From Actinocatenispora rupis (GTDB lineage: Bacteria; Actinomycetota; Actinomycetes; Mycobacteriales; Micromonosporaceae), in assembly GCF_016861975.1 (NCBI RefSeq), contig NZ_BOMB01000017.1, positions 124,001 through 188,000 of the forward strand: 64,000 nt of DNA. The letters are read 5' to 3'. Positions 43,263 to 52,418 of this stretch are shown here, one piece after another. Numbering within the stretch: position 1 is the stretch's first letter; the number at the start of each line of letters is the position of its first letter. The notes beneath the pieces are model-generated. The model searched no databases. It was not told the DNA's origin and saw only the letters and a list, made by a program, of their open reading frames with translations. The position numbers and the translations under genes are program-made.

Positions 43263-44539
43263 CGCCGAACGTGCTGGTCGTCCTCACCGACCAGCAGGCC
43301 GCGACCGCGATGAGCTGCGCCGGCAACCCGTACCTGGCGACGCCGGCGCTGGACGCGCTCGCCGCGCGCGGCACCCGCTTCACCCGCGCGCACTGCACCC
43401 AACCGCTGTGTACGCCGTCGCGGGCGTCGATGCTGACCGGCCGGATGCCCACCGAACTCGGCGTCACCGTGAACGCCGGCCGCCTCACCGGCGTACCTGC
43501 CGAACAGCAGCTCGGCCGCGTCTTCACCGCGGCCGGCTACGACTGCGGGTACGCGGGGAAGTGGCACGTGCCGGAGCTGGCCGTACCGGCGGGTGTGGGG
43601 TTCCGGCGGGTGCACGGGGAGAGCGAGGACGGGCTCGTCGCGGACTGTGCGGCGTTTCTCGCCGAGCCGCGGGACCGGCCGTACCTGCTGGTCGCGTCGC
43701 TCACCGAGCCGCACGGCATCTGCCAGTGGGCCCGCGGCCAGACCCCGCCGTCCGGCGACGTGTCCGATGTGGACAGTGCCGGTTGGCCGCCGCTGCCACC
43801 GAACTTCGCGATCGGCGGCTACGACGCGGAACTGCCGCGCATCGCGCAGGCCCGCTCGCCGCACTCGTACCCGACGGCGGGGTGGGACGAGGACCGGTGG
43901 CGACGCTACCGGTTCGCGTACCACCGGCTGTGCGAGCGGGCCGACGCGCAGGTGGGGCGGCTGCTGGAACTCGTCGACGAGGACACCGTGGTGGTGTTCA
44001 GCGCCGACCACGGCGACCAGGCCGGCGCACACCGCTGGAACCAGAAATGGGTGCTGCACGCCGAATCCGTCGAGGTTCCGCTCATCGTCGCCGCGCCCGA
44101 CGGTCGCCGCGGCGCCACCAGTGACGCCCTCGTCTCGGTCGGACTCGACCTGCTCCCGACCCTCTGCGACTACGCGGGAATCGGTCCCCCGCAAGGGATC
44201 CCGGGTCGCAGCCTGCGCCCGGTCGTCACCGCCGGCACGCCGGACGGCTGGCGCGACACCGTGTACGCGGAGACCGAGTGGGAGGTGCCGGGCGTGCAGC
44301 ACCTGACCGGCCGGATGGTACGCACCGACCGCTTCCGGTACGTCTGCTACGCCTGGGGCCGGCACCGCGAGCAGCTGTACGACCTGCACGCCGATCCGGG
44401 GGAGCAGACCAACCTCGCTCCGGTCGGCTCGTACGCGGGGGTGCTGGCCGACCACCGCCGCCGGCTGGCCGCGCACGCCGCCGGGATCGGCGACCGCTTC
44501 ACCCGCTTCGTCCCCGCCGCGGACGCCCCGTTCCGCTGA
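43259..44539 (+). CDS. Formylglycine-dependent sulfatase (S1 family)
   Basis: 426 residues from GTG 43259. The metal/nucleophile site is assembled from LVVLTDQQAATAM near the N terminus, the signature LCTPSRASMLTGR (Cys 51 becomes formylglycine by CTPSR recognition), GYAGKWHVPE (Lys/His) and VVFSADHGDQAGAHRWNQK (about 241-259). The C-terminal subdomain is YAETEWEVPGVQHLTGRMVR. There is no signal peptide, so the enzyme removes sulfate esters from fragments already inside the cell. It needs a formylglycine-generating enzyme encoded elsewhere. Coupled to the propeller glycosidase. Confidence 0.92.
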   Translation: MTPNVLVVLTDQQAATAMSCAGNPYLATPALDALAARGTRFTRAHCTQPLCTPSRASMLTGRMPTELGVTVNAGRLTGVPAEQQLGRVFTAAGYDCGYAGKWHVPELAVPAGVGFRRVHGESEDGLVADCAAFLAEPRDRPYLLVASLTEPHGICQWARGQTPPSGDVSDVDSAGWPPLPPNFAIGGYDAELPRIAQARSPHSYPTAGWDEDRWRRYRFAYHRLCERADAQVGRLLELVDEDTVVVFSADHGDQAGAHRWNQKWVLHAESVEVPLIVAAPDGRRGATSDALVSVGLDLLPTLCDYAGIGPPQGIPGRSLRPVVTAGTPDGWRDTVYAETEWEVPGVQHLTGRMVRTDRFRYVCYAWGRHREQLYDLHADPGEQTNLAPVGSYAGVLADHRRRLAAHAAGIGDRFTRFVPAADAPFR

Positions 44540-44543
44540 GGCA

Positions 44544-44576
44544 CACCGTGCCGCCCGGAACTCGGGCGGCACGGTG
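44544..44576. terminator. Bidirectional hairpin terminator
   Basis: Perfect 14-bp arms CACCGTGCCGCCCG and CGGGCGGCACGGTG with loop GAACT, between the stops of the convergent sulfatase (44539) and second propeller gene (44583). Confidence 0.9.
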
Positions 44577-44582
44577 CCGCCG

Positions 44583-46487
44583 TCAGGGTACGACGCGCAG
44601 GAGGTGGCGGCCGCGAAGGGTGTAGAGCGCGCCGGACTCGTCGGCCGCGAGCGTCGCCCCGCTGTACCACTGGCCGTCGAGGTCACCGACCACTGTGGAC
44701 ACCGCGTACGTGTCGGGGTCGACGCGGAACAGCGCGGCCGACGACCCGCCGTACACGGTGCCGTGGGTGACGAGGAGCCGGGCCATGCCGACGACCAGCG
44801 CGCCCAGCGGCGCCGAGTGCAGCAGCTCACCGTCCGATGTGGACACCACGAACAGCGTGCCGGCCATGGTGATCCCGTACAGCCGGCCGCGGTGGGTGGC
44901 GAGCGTCGAGATCCCGGAGCCCAGCGCGGGATCGGTGCGCCAGCGCCGTTCGCCGGTCGCGATGTCGAGGGCGAGCAGCTCGCCGCGCGGCCCGACCGGG
45001 TACCGGTTCCAGCCGCCCAGGTACGCCACGCCGTCGGCCGCCGCCACCGCCCGAACCATCTGGTACGGGTCGAACGGGTCGACGTGTGCGGTCAGAGTTC
45101 CGTCGCCGGGCCGGTACAGGCTGAGCGCGCCACCGCCGGACGTGTCGTTCTGGGTGGCGACCAGCAGCGTGCCGGTCGTGGCGTCCCAGGCCGATCCCTG
45201 CGGCCGGTTCTGCCCGGCGGGCAGAGCAACGGCCCGCTCCGGCACGCCGCCCGGCCGGTGCCGCCAGATGCCCTGTCCATTGTAGACACTGAGATGCAGG
45301 GTGCCGTCGACGACGCGCATGCTCTTGGCCTCTCCCGGTACGAGCAGGCGCCGCCGGGTACCGGTGGTCAGGTCGTGTTCGACCACGCCGCCGTTGCCGC
45401 CCACGTACACGCGGCCGTCGCCGGCGGCGAGCGACATGCCGAGTTGCGGTTCGGCCGGCGCACCCGCCTCCACCAGATCCCGGTGTACGGTCACGCCGGT
45501 GGCGAGGTCGTGGTGGTCGACCGCGCCGTACGCGGAGACGGCGAGCAGTTCGCCGCGGGAGTACCCGAGGCCCCACCGGCCACCGCGGCCGAGAGCGCCG
45601 ATGCCCCACCGTTCCCCGTCGCCGAGGTCCGCGACGGGGGTGAGCGTGCCGTCGGCGTACCGGAGGATGCGGCCGGCGTCGAGGTACACGCCGTCGGGGC
45701 CGGCGAGGAAGCTGCCTGCCGACCCGGCGTCGACGGTGAGCACCCGATGGTCGGCGGGGTCGTCGAGGCGCAGCACGGCGACGTGGCCGTGCGGGCTGCC
45801 CTGCGTGCCGACGAAGAGGTGGTCGCCGATGACCGCGACCGTCTTGACCGCGGGATCAGCGGCGAGCGCGGGCGGCAGGATGTCCGTGACCGCACCGGAT
45901 TCCCGGTCGACGGCGTACAGCCCGGCGCGGCTGGCGCCGGCGCCGCCGAGCAGGTTGCTGCCGGACCCGTAGTACACGTGGGTGTCGGTGGCGGCGACAC
46001 CGCGCGCCTGGGTCGTCGCCGGATCGGGTACGGCGACCAACCGCACCGCACCCGTGTCCGGCCGGTACTCCCAGAGTCCCGGCTCGGGTTGCTTGCCCAC
46101 GGCGTACACGACGCCGTCGGGGGCGACCGCGAGCGCGCGGACGTCGAGCCCGGGAATGGTTGCCACACCGGGGATGTCGGGCCGCGGTGTCGGATCGGTG
46201 AGGTCCCAGCGGTACAGGTTCGGATGCTCGCCGGGGCCGGTCTCGTGCGCGGAGACGATCCCGGCGTACAGGGCGCGGTGGCCGTCCGCGGCGAGCGCCT
46301 GCACGAACTTGCCGGGTCCGAGCAGCCGCCGGCCGACCACCCGTCGCGTCGGCGCGTGGTACGCGAGCACCTGCGCGGGGGCGAGGTTGCGGGAGCCGAT
46401 GTAGAGCGTGTCGCCCACCTGGATGCCGCTCATCAGGCAGTACATCAGGTCGTTGGCCGGGCCGAGATCGGTGATGACCGGGGGCAC
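44583..46487 (-). CDS. Cytoplasmic beta-propeller protein, copy 2
   Basis: 634 residues from GTG 46487, paralogous to the 37966 gene over the full length: it opens VITDLGPANDLMYCLMSGIQ and ends WYSGATLAADESGALYTLRG, with equivalents of every blade (GDTLYIGSRNLAPAQVLAYH, RALYAGIVSAHETG, THVYYGSGSNLLGG, GRVYVGGNGGVVEHDLTTGT, LHLSVYNGQGIWRHRPGG). Shared acidic, His and Asn-Arg-Pro patterns (QNRPQGS; QNRPHCI) may mark an active or ligand site. No signal peptide. Two such copies in one locus argue for a central intracellular role on two related substrates. No named family recognised with confidence. Confidence 0.72.
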   Translation of the reverse strand: MPPVITDLGPANDLMYCLMSGIQVGDTLYIGSRNLAPAQVLAYHAPTRRVVGRRLLGPGKFVQALAADGHRALYAGIVSAHETGPGEHPNLYRWDLTDPTPRPDIPGVATIPGLDVRALAVAPDGVVYAVGKQPEPGLWEYRPDTGAVRLVAVPDPATTQARGVAATDTHVYYGSGSNLLGGAGASRAGLYAVDRESGAVTDILPPALAADPAVKTVAVIGDHLFVGTQGSPHGHVAVLRLDDPADHRVLTVDAGSAGSFLAGPDGVYLDAGRILRYADGTLTPVADLGDGERWGIGALGRGGRWGLGYSRGELLAVSAYGAVDHHDLATGVTVHRDLVEAGAPAEPQLGMSLAAGDGRVYVGGNGGVVEHDLTTGTRRRLLVPGEAKSMRVVDGTLHLSVYNGQGIWRHRPGGVPERAVALPAGQNRPQGSAWDATTGTLLVATQNDTSGGGALSLYRPGDGTLTAHVDPFDPYQMVRAVAAADGVAYLGGWNRYPVGPRGELLALDIATGERRWRTDPALGSGISTLATHRGRLYGITMAGTLFVVSTSDGELLHSAPLGALVVGMARLLVTHGTVYGGSSAALFRVDPDTYAVSTVVGDLDGQWYSGATLAADESGALYTLRGRHLLRVVP

Positions 46488-46497
46488 GACGGCGTCC

Positions 46498-46554
46498 TCT
46501 CGCTTTTAGCTCATATCGAGATGGAACTCTGGACCCGTTGCGCCACCGTGTCAA
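46498..46554 (-). promoter_or_regulatory. Promoter and A+T-rich operator of the second propeller gene
   Basis: On the minus strand: TTGACA (46554-46549), 17 bp, CAGAGT (46531-46526), followed by a block CGATATGAGCTAAAAGCG bounded by TCTCG/CGAGA arms (46498-46521). The block matches CGATGAGATAGAAAAGCG at 36249-36266 apart from small shifts. Confidence 0.65.
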
Positions 46555-46559
46555 GCGCC

Positions 46560-47552
46560 TCACGCCATCCTGGCGGCGGCGGCGCGGTCGACCGACCACC
46601 GCAGCGGCTCGCCGGCCGCGTACCGTTCCAGCTCGTCGGCGACCAGGGCACCGAGCCGGCCGCACTCGCGGTCGACACTGCCGGCGATGTGCGGCGTGAC
46701 CACCACGTTCGGCAGCGTGAACAGCGGCGATCCCGGTACGGGCGGCTCCGGGTCGGTCACGTCCAGCGCCGCGAACAGGTCCGGCCGCTCGGTCAGTACC
46801 TCGACCAGGGCCGGCTCGTCGAGTACCGCGCCGCGCGAGGTGTTGACGAGGGTCGCGCCAGATGGCATGGCGCGCAACAGATCCCGGCCGACGAGCCCGC
46901 GCGTGGCCGGCAGCAGCGGGGTGTGCACGCTGAGCACGTCGGACCGTTCGAACAGCTCGGTGAGGCCGACCGTGGTGACGCCGAGGTCCGCCGCGACGGC
47001 CGGGTCGACGTACGGGTCGTGCGCGAGCACCGTGACGTCCAGTACGCGGAGGCGTTCGGCGACCATCCGGCCGATCGCGCCGAGCGACAGCAACCCCACC
47101 GTCGAGCCGTACGCGCCGGGCACCCGCATCCGGGGCAGCGCGCGCCCGGCCGTACGCGCGGCGAGGACGTGCTGCCAGCCGCGCTTGAGCGCGTAGCAGA
47201 TCTGGGCCACGGTGAACTCCGCGACGGGCCGCGCGTTCACGTGGAACGCCGACACGATCGGGATACCGCGGTCCCAGAACGCGTCGGTCGCGATGCGCCG
47301 GATCGAGCCCGCCGCGTACAGGACGAGGCGCAGCCGCGGCGCCGCGTCGAGCAGGTCGGCGGACAACACGGGCGCACCCCAGCCCGTGCACAGTACGTCG
47401 ACGTCGGTCAGCGCCGCCGGATCGGCACGTACGGCCGGCTCGTCGCGCGGGCCCCACAGTGGCGTGGCCAGTCGCTCGATGCGGTCCCGGGCGGCCCGGT
47501 CGTACACCCGGTCGTAGCGGGCGGGATCCATCGCGTACGCGGCGGTGAGCAC
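46560..47552 (-). CDS. D-isomer-specific 2-hydroxyacid dehydrogenase
   Basis: 330 residues from GTG 47552 (AAGGAGA 8 nt upstream); a longer frame is not used. The NAD-binding motif is VGLLSLGAIGRMVAERLR (about 174-191), with Asp in LAHDPYVDP accepting the ribose. The catalytic triad is present: Arg in NTSRGAVLDEPALVE, Glu in DVTDPEPPVPGSPL and His in VVVTPHIAGSVDREC. It would reduce a 2-oxo acid or oxidise a 2-hydroxy acid, for example a uronate-derived keto acid, using NAD(H). It is encoded on the same strand as the propeller gene but upstream of that gene's own promoter. Confidence 0.9.
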   Translation of the reverse strand: MLTAAYAMDPARYDRVYDRAARDRIERLATPLWGPRDEPAVRADPAALTDVDVLCTGWGAPVLSADLLDAAPRLRLVLYAAGSIRRIATDAFWDRGIPIVSAFHVNARPVAEFTVAQICYALKRGWQHVLAARTAGRALPRMRVPGAYGSTVGLLSLGAIGRMVAERLRVLDVTVLAHDPYVDPAVAADLGVTTVGLTELFERSDVLSVHTPLLPATRGLVGRDLLRAMPSGATLVNTSRGAVLDEPALVEVLTERPDLFAALDVTDPEPPVPGSPLFTLPNVVVTPHIAGSVDRECGRLGALVADELERYAAGEPLRWSVDRAAAARMA

Positions 47553-47689
47553 CCTGGTCTCCTTCGGTGGAGGACTGTTCTGATCACAGCGATTCACAAC
47601 CCGTGCGCCGACTCTGCCACGGCCAGGCTCGTTCGTGCACAGGGATCCCGGCCACGAACCGGGTACGCAAGGTCGTGGGCGGCGAAGTC

Positions 47690-47747
47690 TTGACAGCCTC
47701 ATGGCGGCTACGCAGACTGGGCTTTACCTCTATCTGATACATAAGCC
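47690..47747 (+). promoter_or_regulatory. Promoter and operator of the CUT1-type importer operon
   Basis: TTGACA (47690-47695), 17 bp, CAGACT (47713-47718). A dyad GGCTT-18-AAGCC (47720-47747) with interior CTATCTGATACATAAG covers the expected transcription start. The importer ATG is 26 bp further on. Confidence 0.68.
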
Positions 47748-47773
47748 TACGGCGCCGCGCCGGGAGGATCGCC

Positions 47774-48763
47774 ATGACCGACGTCCGGCCGATCGAGGCC
47801 GACCGCACGGCCGGGCAACCGGCACCGGCCGAACCGCAGGCGCCACCGGTCCGGCGTCGTACCGTGTGGCAGCGGTTGCGGCGGGACCGGACGATGCTGC
47901 TGCTGACCGTGCCCGGCCTGCTGTTCTTCCTGGTCTTCCACTACGTGCCGCTGCTCGGCTACGTGGTGGCCTTCCAGAGCTACCAACCGTTCCTGGGCTT
48001 CACGCAGAGCCCGTGGGTGGGTCTGGCGAACTTCGCCACCACGTTCGGCGACCCGGCGTTCTGGTCCGCGACGCTGAACACGCTGAAGATCACGTTGCTG
48101 CAACTGGTGTTCTTCTTCCCGGCGCCGATCGCGCTCGCGCTGCTGCTGAACAGCATGCTGTCGAGCAAGCTCCGCCGCTTCGTGCAGAGCGTCGTGTACC
48201 TGCCGCACTTCATCGGCTGGGTCATCATCGTGTCGATCTCGCAGGAACTGCTCGGCGGTACCGGCGTGGTCACGCACCTGCTCGACGCGGTCGGCGTGCA
48301 CAACGCGGACCTGACGAACAACCCGGCGTTCTTCCCGTTCCTGGTGACGCTCCAGGTGATCTGGAAGAACACCGGCTGGGGCACGATCATCTACCTCGCC
48401 GCCCTGGTCGGCATCGACCAGCAGCTGTACGAGGCGGCCGCCGTGGACGGCGCGAACCGGTGGCGCCGGCTGTGGCACGTGACGCTGCCGGGCCTGATGC
48501 CGGTGACGATCCTGCTGCTGATCCTCAACCTGGGCAGCATCCTGTCGGTCGGCTTCGAGCAGATCCTGTTGCAGCGCGACAACGTCGGCGCCGACGCCGG
48601 CGAGGTACTCGACACCTACGTGTACTTCCACGGCATCGTCGACGGCCAGTGGGGGCCGTCGGCGGCGGTCGGCCTGGTCAAGGGACTCATCGGTACCGCG
48701 CTGATCCTCGGCGCGAACAAGCTCGCCCACGTGCTCGGCCAGGAAGGTGTGTACCGCCGATGA
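47774..48763 (+). CDS. Sugar ABC importer permease, LplB/UgpA type
   Basis: 329 residues with six membrane helices after a 40-residue Pro-rich cytoplasmic lead. Family marks are LLLTVPGLLFFLVFHYVPLL, the helix run LQLVFFFPAPIALALLLNSM, and the EAA loop YEAAAVDGANRWRRLWHVTL (about 217-236). The conserved end GFEQILLQRD...YVYFHG group places it with permeases that import complex oligosaccharides or aldouronates (LplB-like). It pairs with the protein encoded next (ATGA overlap). Confidence 0.92.
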   Translation: MTDVRPIEADRTAGQPAPAEPQAPPVRRRTVWQRLRRDRTMLLLTVPGLLFFLVFHYVPLLGYVVAFQSYQPFLGFTQSPWVGLANFATTFGDPAFWSATLNTLKITLLQLVFFFPAPIALALLLNSMLSSKLRRFVQSVVYLPHFIGWVIIVSISQELLGGTGVVTHLLDAVGVHNADLTNNPAFFPFLVTLQVIWKNTGWGTIIYLAALVGIDQQLYEAAAVDGANRWRRLWHVTLPGLMPVTILLLILNLGSILSVGFEQILLQRDNVGADAGEVLDTYVYFHGIVDGQWGPSAAVGLVKGLIGTALILGANKLAHVLGQEGVYRR

Positions 48764-49656
48764 CCGCACCCACCGCACGGCCCGCGTGGCTGGAACGCCC
48801 CAGCCTGGCCGGCCGGATCGTCAAGGCCCTCGCCGTCGCGATCATCCTGACCCTGGTCGTCTACCCGTTCCTGGCGGTGCTGTCGACGAGCCTCGCCACC
48901 CAGGGCGAGATCTCCCGCAAGGGCGGCCTCGTCATCTGGCCCGACGACCCGACGCTGGAGGCGTACCGGACGATCTTCTCGGGTGGGGTGGTCACGAAGG
49001 CGCTGGTCGTCAGCATCGGCGTCACCGTGCTGGGGACGCTCGCGAGCATGGTCGCCACGATCATGATGGCGTACGGGCTGTCCCGGAAGGACATGATCGG
49101 CGGGCGACCGATCCTGCTCGTCGCGCTGTTCACGATGCTGTTCTCGGCCGGCATCATCCCGAACTTCCTCGTCGTCAAGCAGCTCGGCCTGCTCAACAGC
49201 TACGCGTCGCTCGTCGTACCGGTGCTGGTGAGCGCGTTCAACCTGGTGGTGCTGCGGAACTTCTTCGTCAACATCCCGCAGGAACTGATCGACAGCGCGC
49301 GCATCGACGGGGCCGGCGACCTCGCCATCCTGGTCCGCCTCGTACTTCCCCTGTCCAAGGCGGTACTCGCGGTCATCGCGCTGTTCTACGCCGTCGAGTA
49401 CTGGAACGCGTTCTTCCACGCGCTGCTGTACCTGAGCGACACGTCGAAGTGGCCGCTCGCGCTGATCCTGCGCGCGTACGTGTTGCAGGGGCAGCCGACG
49501 ACCGGCTCGATGAACGCGATGTCCGACAGCCTGCCGCCGCAGGAGGGCATCCAGATGGCCGTCGTGATCGTGGCCGTCGTGCCGATCCTGCTCGTCTACC
49601 CGTTCCTCCAGCGGTACTTCACCAAGGGCGTTCTCACCGGCGCCATCAAGGGCTGA
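48760..49656 (+). CDS. Sugar ABC importer permease, LplC/YtcP type
   Basis: 298 residues, six helices. The first helix VKALAVAIILTLVVYPFLAV is followed by WPDDPTLEAYRTIFSGGVVT, typical of the LplC group, and the EAA loop ELIDSARIDGAGDLAILVRL (about 171-190). The C terminus YPFLQRYFTKGVLTGAIKG is almost invariant in this family. It starts within the stop of the preceding permease. No ATPase gene accompanies this importer; a general MsiK-like ATPase encoded elsewhere would have to drive it. Confidence 0.93.
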   Translation: MTAPTARPAWLERPSLAGRIVKALAVAIILTLVVYPFLAVLSTSLATQGEISRKGGLVIWPDDPTLEAYRTIFSGGVVTKALVVSIGVTVLGTLASMVATIMMAYGLSRKDMIGGRPILLVALFTMLFSAGIIPNFLVVKQLGLLNSYASLVVPVLVSAFNLVVLRNFFVNIPQELIDSARIDGAGDLAILVRLVLPLSKAVLAVIALFYAVEYWNAFFHALLYLSDTSKWPLALILRAYVLQGQPTTGSMNAMSDSLPPQEGIQMAVVIVAVVPILLVYPFLQRYFTKGVLTGAIKG

Positions 49657-49680
49657 CCGTCCACAAAGGAGAGCCAGGAG

Positions 49681-51309
49681 ATGTCCAACTCACCGCGGCT
49701 GAGCCGCCGTACGCTGCTCGCCGGTGCCGGCGCAGGTGCCCTGGCCGTCACCGCCGCCGGGTCGCTGACCGCCTGCGGCAACGGCGGATCGGCGCAGGAT
49801 CTCGCCAACGGCAAGGCGACACTGCCGTCGTACCAGCCGATCACGAGGTCGCACCCGGACCTGCCGTCGATCCCGCCCTGCGGCGTCACCGGCTACTACC
49901 GGTACCCGAAGGCGCGGTTCCGCTCGGTGGCGAAGACCCCGGCGTCCGGCGGTACGATCAGCGCCCTGGTCGCGATCACCGCGCCGCCGCCCACCCCGCA
50001 CGACCAGAACCGGATCTGGCAGGCCGCCGAGAAGCGCATCGGCGCGCGGATGAACCTGACCATGATCACGCAGTCGGACTACAAGCAGCGGTTCACCACC
50101 ACGATCGCCGGCGGCGACCTGCCCGACTTCATGCTGTTCCAGAAGATCGCGAACTACGCGCAGCTGCTCCAGGCGAAGTTCGCCGACCTGACGCCGCTGC
50201 TCGGCGGTGACGCGGTCCACGAGTACCCGAATCTGGCGAACATCCCGACGGTGTGCTGGCAGCAGGCCGCCGTCGGCAACAAGCTCTACGGGCTTCCGTT
50301 GTGCCGCAACGGAATGCAGGGCCCGGGGCTGTACCACAAGGAGATGTTCGACGAGGTCGGCGGCTACCCGAAGGACGCCGACGAGTTCTTCACGTTCGTC
50401 AAGGAACTGACCCGGCCGAAGCAGAACCGGTGGGGGATCGTCGGGCACCAGGGCAGCGCGTACAGCCTGAAAACGGCGCTGATGCTGTTCAAGGTGCCGT
50501 TCAACTGGCAGTTGTCGGGTGGCAAGCTCACCAAGGACATCGAGACCGACGCGCACAAGGAGGCCGTCGCCTACCTGCGCAAGCTGTACGCGGCGGGCGT
50601 GTTCCACCCCGACTCGAACGCGCCGAACAACCGCACCAAGAACATCTTCAACAACGGCAGCGCGGCGGTCTCGACCGACACCGTCACCGGCCTGCTCGGC
50701 GCGGTCAAGAACCAGGCCAAGGTGAACCCGAAGTTCCAGCCGCGGGCACTCAAGGCACTGGCGCACGACGGCAGCCGCGGCATCGTGTACCTCGACTTCC
50801 TCATCAACAGCTTCGCCGTACTGAAGAAGGGCGACGAGAAGCGGCTGAAGGAACTGTTGCGGGTGGCCGACTTCCTCGCCGCGCCGATCGGATCGCAGGA
50901 ACAGCAACTCCTGACGTACGGAGTGGAGGGCGAGACGTTCCGCTTCGACGACAAGGGAACGCCGGTCCTGACCGCCGGGCACGAGAACGATTCGGCCATC
51001 CCGTGGGGATTCATCGTCAACGGCCCGATGGAACTGTTCGACGCGGCCAACCCGGACACCGTGAAGTACCGGTACGAGGGGGTGAAGGACCTGTCGCCGT
51101 ACACGGTGAAGGATCCGACCGCGGGACAGTACTCGGCGACGGACGCGACGGTCGGCGAAACGTTGACACAGAACATCATGGACACCTGCACCTCGATCAT
51201 CGCCGGCCGCAAACCGATGAGCGCGTACGACGCCATGGTCAAGCAGTGGCGCGCGCAGGGCGGCGACAAGATGCGCGACGAGTACGAGAAGGCACTGGCG
51301 AAGTCCTGA
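49681..51309 (+). CDS. Extracellular sugar-binding lipoprotein (LipO-like)
   Basis: 542 residues from ATG 49681 with AAGGAGAG upstream. A Tat motif LSRRTLLAGAG is followed by a lipobox SLTAC, so the mature protein is lipid-anchored outside. Typical elements are the early strand GGTISALVAITAPPPTPHDQ, ADFMLFQKI-like DLPDFMLFQKIANYAQLLQ and WGIVGHQGSAYSLKTALML. The length above 500 is normal for binding proteins that partner LplB/LplC permeases. It would deliver polysaccharide fragments released by the exported lyases. Confidence 0.92.
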   Translation: MSNSPRLSRRTLLAGAGAGALAVTAAGSLTACGNGGSAQDLANGKATLPSYQPITRSHPDLPSIPPCGVTGYYRYPKARFRSVAKTPASGGTISALVAITAPPPTPHDQNRIWQAAEKRIGARMNLTMITQSDYKQRFTTTIAGGDLPDFMLFQKIANYAQLLQAKFADLTPLLGGDAVHEYPNLANIPTVCWQQAAVGNKLYGLPLCRNGMQGPGLYHKEMFDEVGGYPKDADEFFTFVKELTRPKQNRWGIVGHQGSAYSLKTALMLFKVPFNWQLSGGKLTKDIETDAHKEAVAYLRKLYAAGVFHPDSNAPNNRTKNIFNNGSAAVSTDTVTGLLGAVKNQAKVNPKFQPRALKALAHDGSRGIVYLDFLINSFAVLKKGDEKRLKELLRVADFLAAPIGSQEQQLLTYGVEGETFRFDDKGTPVLTAGHENDSAIPWGFIVNGPMELFDAANPDTVKYRYEGVKDLSPYTVKDPTAGQYSATDATVGETLTQNIMDTCTSIIAGRKPMSAYDAMVKQWRAQGGDKMRDEYEKALAKS

Positions 51310-51323
51310 CCGGGAGGCGCGGA

Positions 51324-52091
51324 ATGGCATCGAGGAGAAGGATCCTGGCGTACGGCGCGGCGCTGGCGGCGGGCACGCTCGGCGCCGCGGCACTGCCCGC
51401 CGGGGCGGCCTCGGCGGACACGACCGTGTTCGCCGACGGATTCGAGGGCACCGACTTCGGCGCGTGGACCCGGCAGCGCATCGACGGCAACGGCGCCATG
51501 GACCTCGTCACCGATCCGGTACTCGCCGGCGCACAGTCGGCCCGGTTCACCGTCCCCAACGACGGCGTGTCGTACCGGTCGGAGGTGGCGCACGACGCGT
51601 TCGGCTTCGGCTCGTACTCCTACGAGTTCGCGGACCTGGTGCCGAGCGACTGGGTGACCTACCAGTACGGGACGATCCTGGCGCAGTGGCACGGGTACCC
51701 GCTGGCGGACGGCAGCGACACCAACCCGCCGCTCTCGCTGATCGTCAAGGAGACGTACTGGCAGTTCAAGGTCCACTGGCTGGACGACACCGGCGCGGTG
51801 CAGGAGACCACGCTCAGCCTGCCGGACGTCACCTTCGGCGCGTGGAACCGCTGGCGGATCGACGTCACCTGGTCCACCCCGGACACCCCGGGCAGCCTCC
51901 GGATCTGGCTCAACGACAACCAGGTCGCCAGCTACGACGGCGTCAACAACTACCACCAGAACCAGGAACCGTACTTCAAGCTCGGCATCTACCGGCCGAA
52001 CTGGAACCCCGCCAAGGGCATCCCGTACCCGACGGGTGGTCCGCCGGTCGTCGTGTACGACGACGCGGTGACCGTCACCGCGCTCGGCTGA
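51324..52091 (+). CDS. Exported polysaccharide lyase, heparin-lyase-I-like fold
   Basis: 255 residues from ATG 51324 with GGGAGG upstream. MASRRRILAYGAALAAGTLG is a Tat/Sec signal ending near AASADT. The mature part is a single jelly-roll domain of the PF14099 type: SYRSEVAHDAFGFGSYSYEF (about 83-102), TILAQWHGYPLADGSDTNPP, WQFKVHWLDD and YFKLGIYRPNWNP. Related enzymes cleave heparin-like, alginate or glucuronan chains by beta-elimination. It is the last gene of the importer operon, so secreted cleavage and uptake are co-expressed. Confidence 0.85.
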   Translation: MASRRRILAYGAALAAGTLGAAALPAGAASADTTVFADGFEGTDFGAWTRQRIDGNGAMDLVTDPVLAGAQSARFTVPNDGVSYRSEVAHDAFGFGSYSYEFADLVPSDWVTYQYGTILAQWHGYPLADGSDTNPPLSLIVKETYWQFKVHWLDDTGAVQETTLSLPDVTFGAWNRWRIDVTWSTPDTPGSLRIWLNDNQVASYDGVNNYHQNQEPYFKLGIYRPNWNPAKGIPYPTGGPPVVVYDDAVTVTALG

Positions 52092-52105
52092 CCCGGGACG
52101 TACGT

Positions 52106-52139
52106 GGCCGTTGGCGCGGCCGGGACCGCGCCAACGGCC
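52106..52139. terminator. Terminator closing the carbohydrate locus
   Basis: Perfect 14-bp arms GGCCGTTGGCGCGG and CCGCGCCAACGGCC with a 6-nt loop, 15 bp after the lyase stop. Confidence 0.88.
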
Positions 52140-52189
52140 GTCGATCCGCGCCGGCGCCCGGACCGGGGCGCGCGCCGGGGGGGCAATGG

Positions 52190-52216
52190 TCAGGAACGCG
52201 GGATCCAGTTACGCAT
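52190..52216 (-). CDS. Possible eight-residue peptide ORF (MRNWIPRS)
   Basis: A minus-strand ATG at 52216 is preceded at 8 nt by GGAGGAGGAG, the strongest Shine-Dalgarno match near any short frame here, and the frame reads MRNWIPRS before TGA at 52192-52190. The terminator hairpin at 52106-52139 lies just downstream on this strand. It could be a leader peptide or regulatory mini-ORF; no downstream gene is in the same direction, which weakens the leader idea. 52217-52418 otherwise shows no gene. Confidence 0.3.
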   Translation of the reverse strand: MRNWIPRS

Positions 52217-52418
52217 GACGGTGCTCCTCCTCCGTAGGTCGACCGTCCGCAGTGGACGGAACGACCGGTCCGTACCGGCGCGGCTCTGCGACCCGGCACA
52301 GTCCCCGCACACGACCGGGCCACGGCGACCGCGGTGTGCCGGTCCGGGGACGTCCGATCCGAGCGAGGCATTCCCAACCCGTTGGTACGCCTGGATGCGG
52401 TCGCAGTACCGTCGCGGG

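Noticed and set aside
44574-47693. A plus-strand open frame of over 1000 codons opposite the propeller and dehydrogenase genes
   Set aside because: It mirrors clear minus-strand genes with catalytic motifs and has shadow composition.
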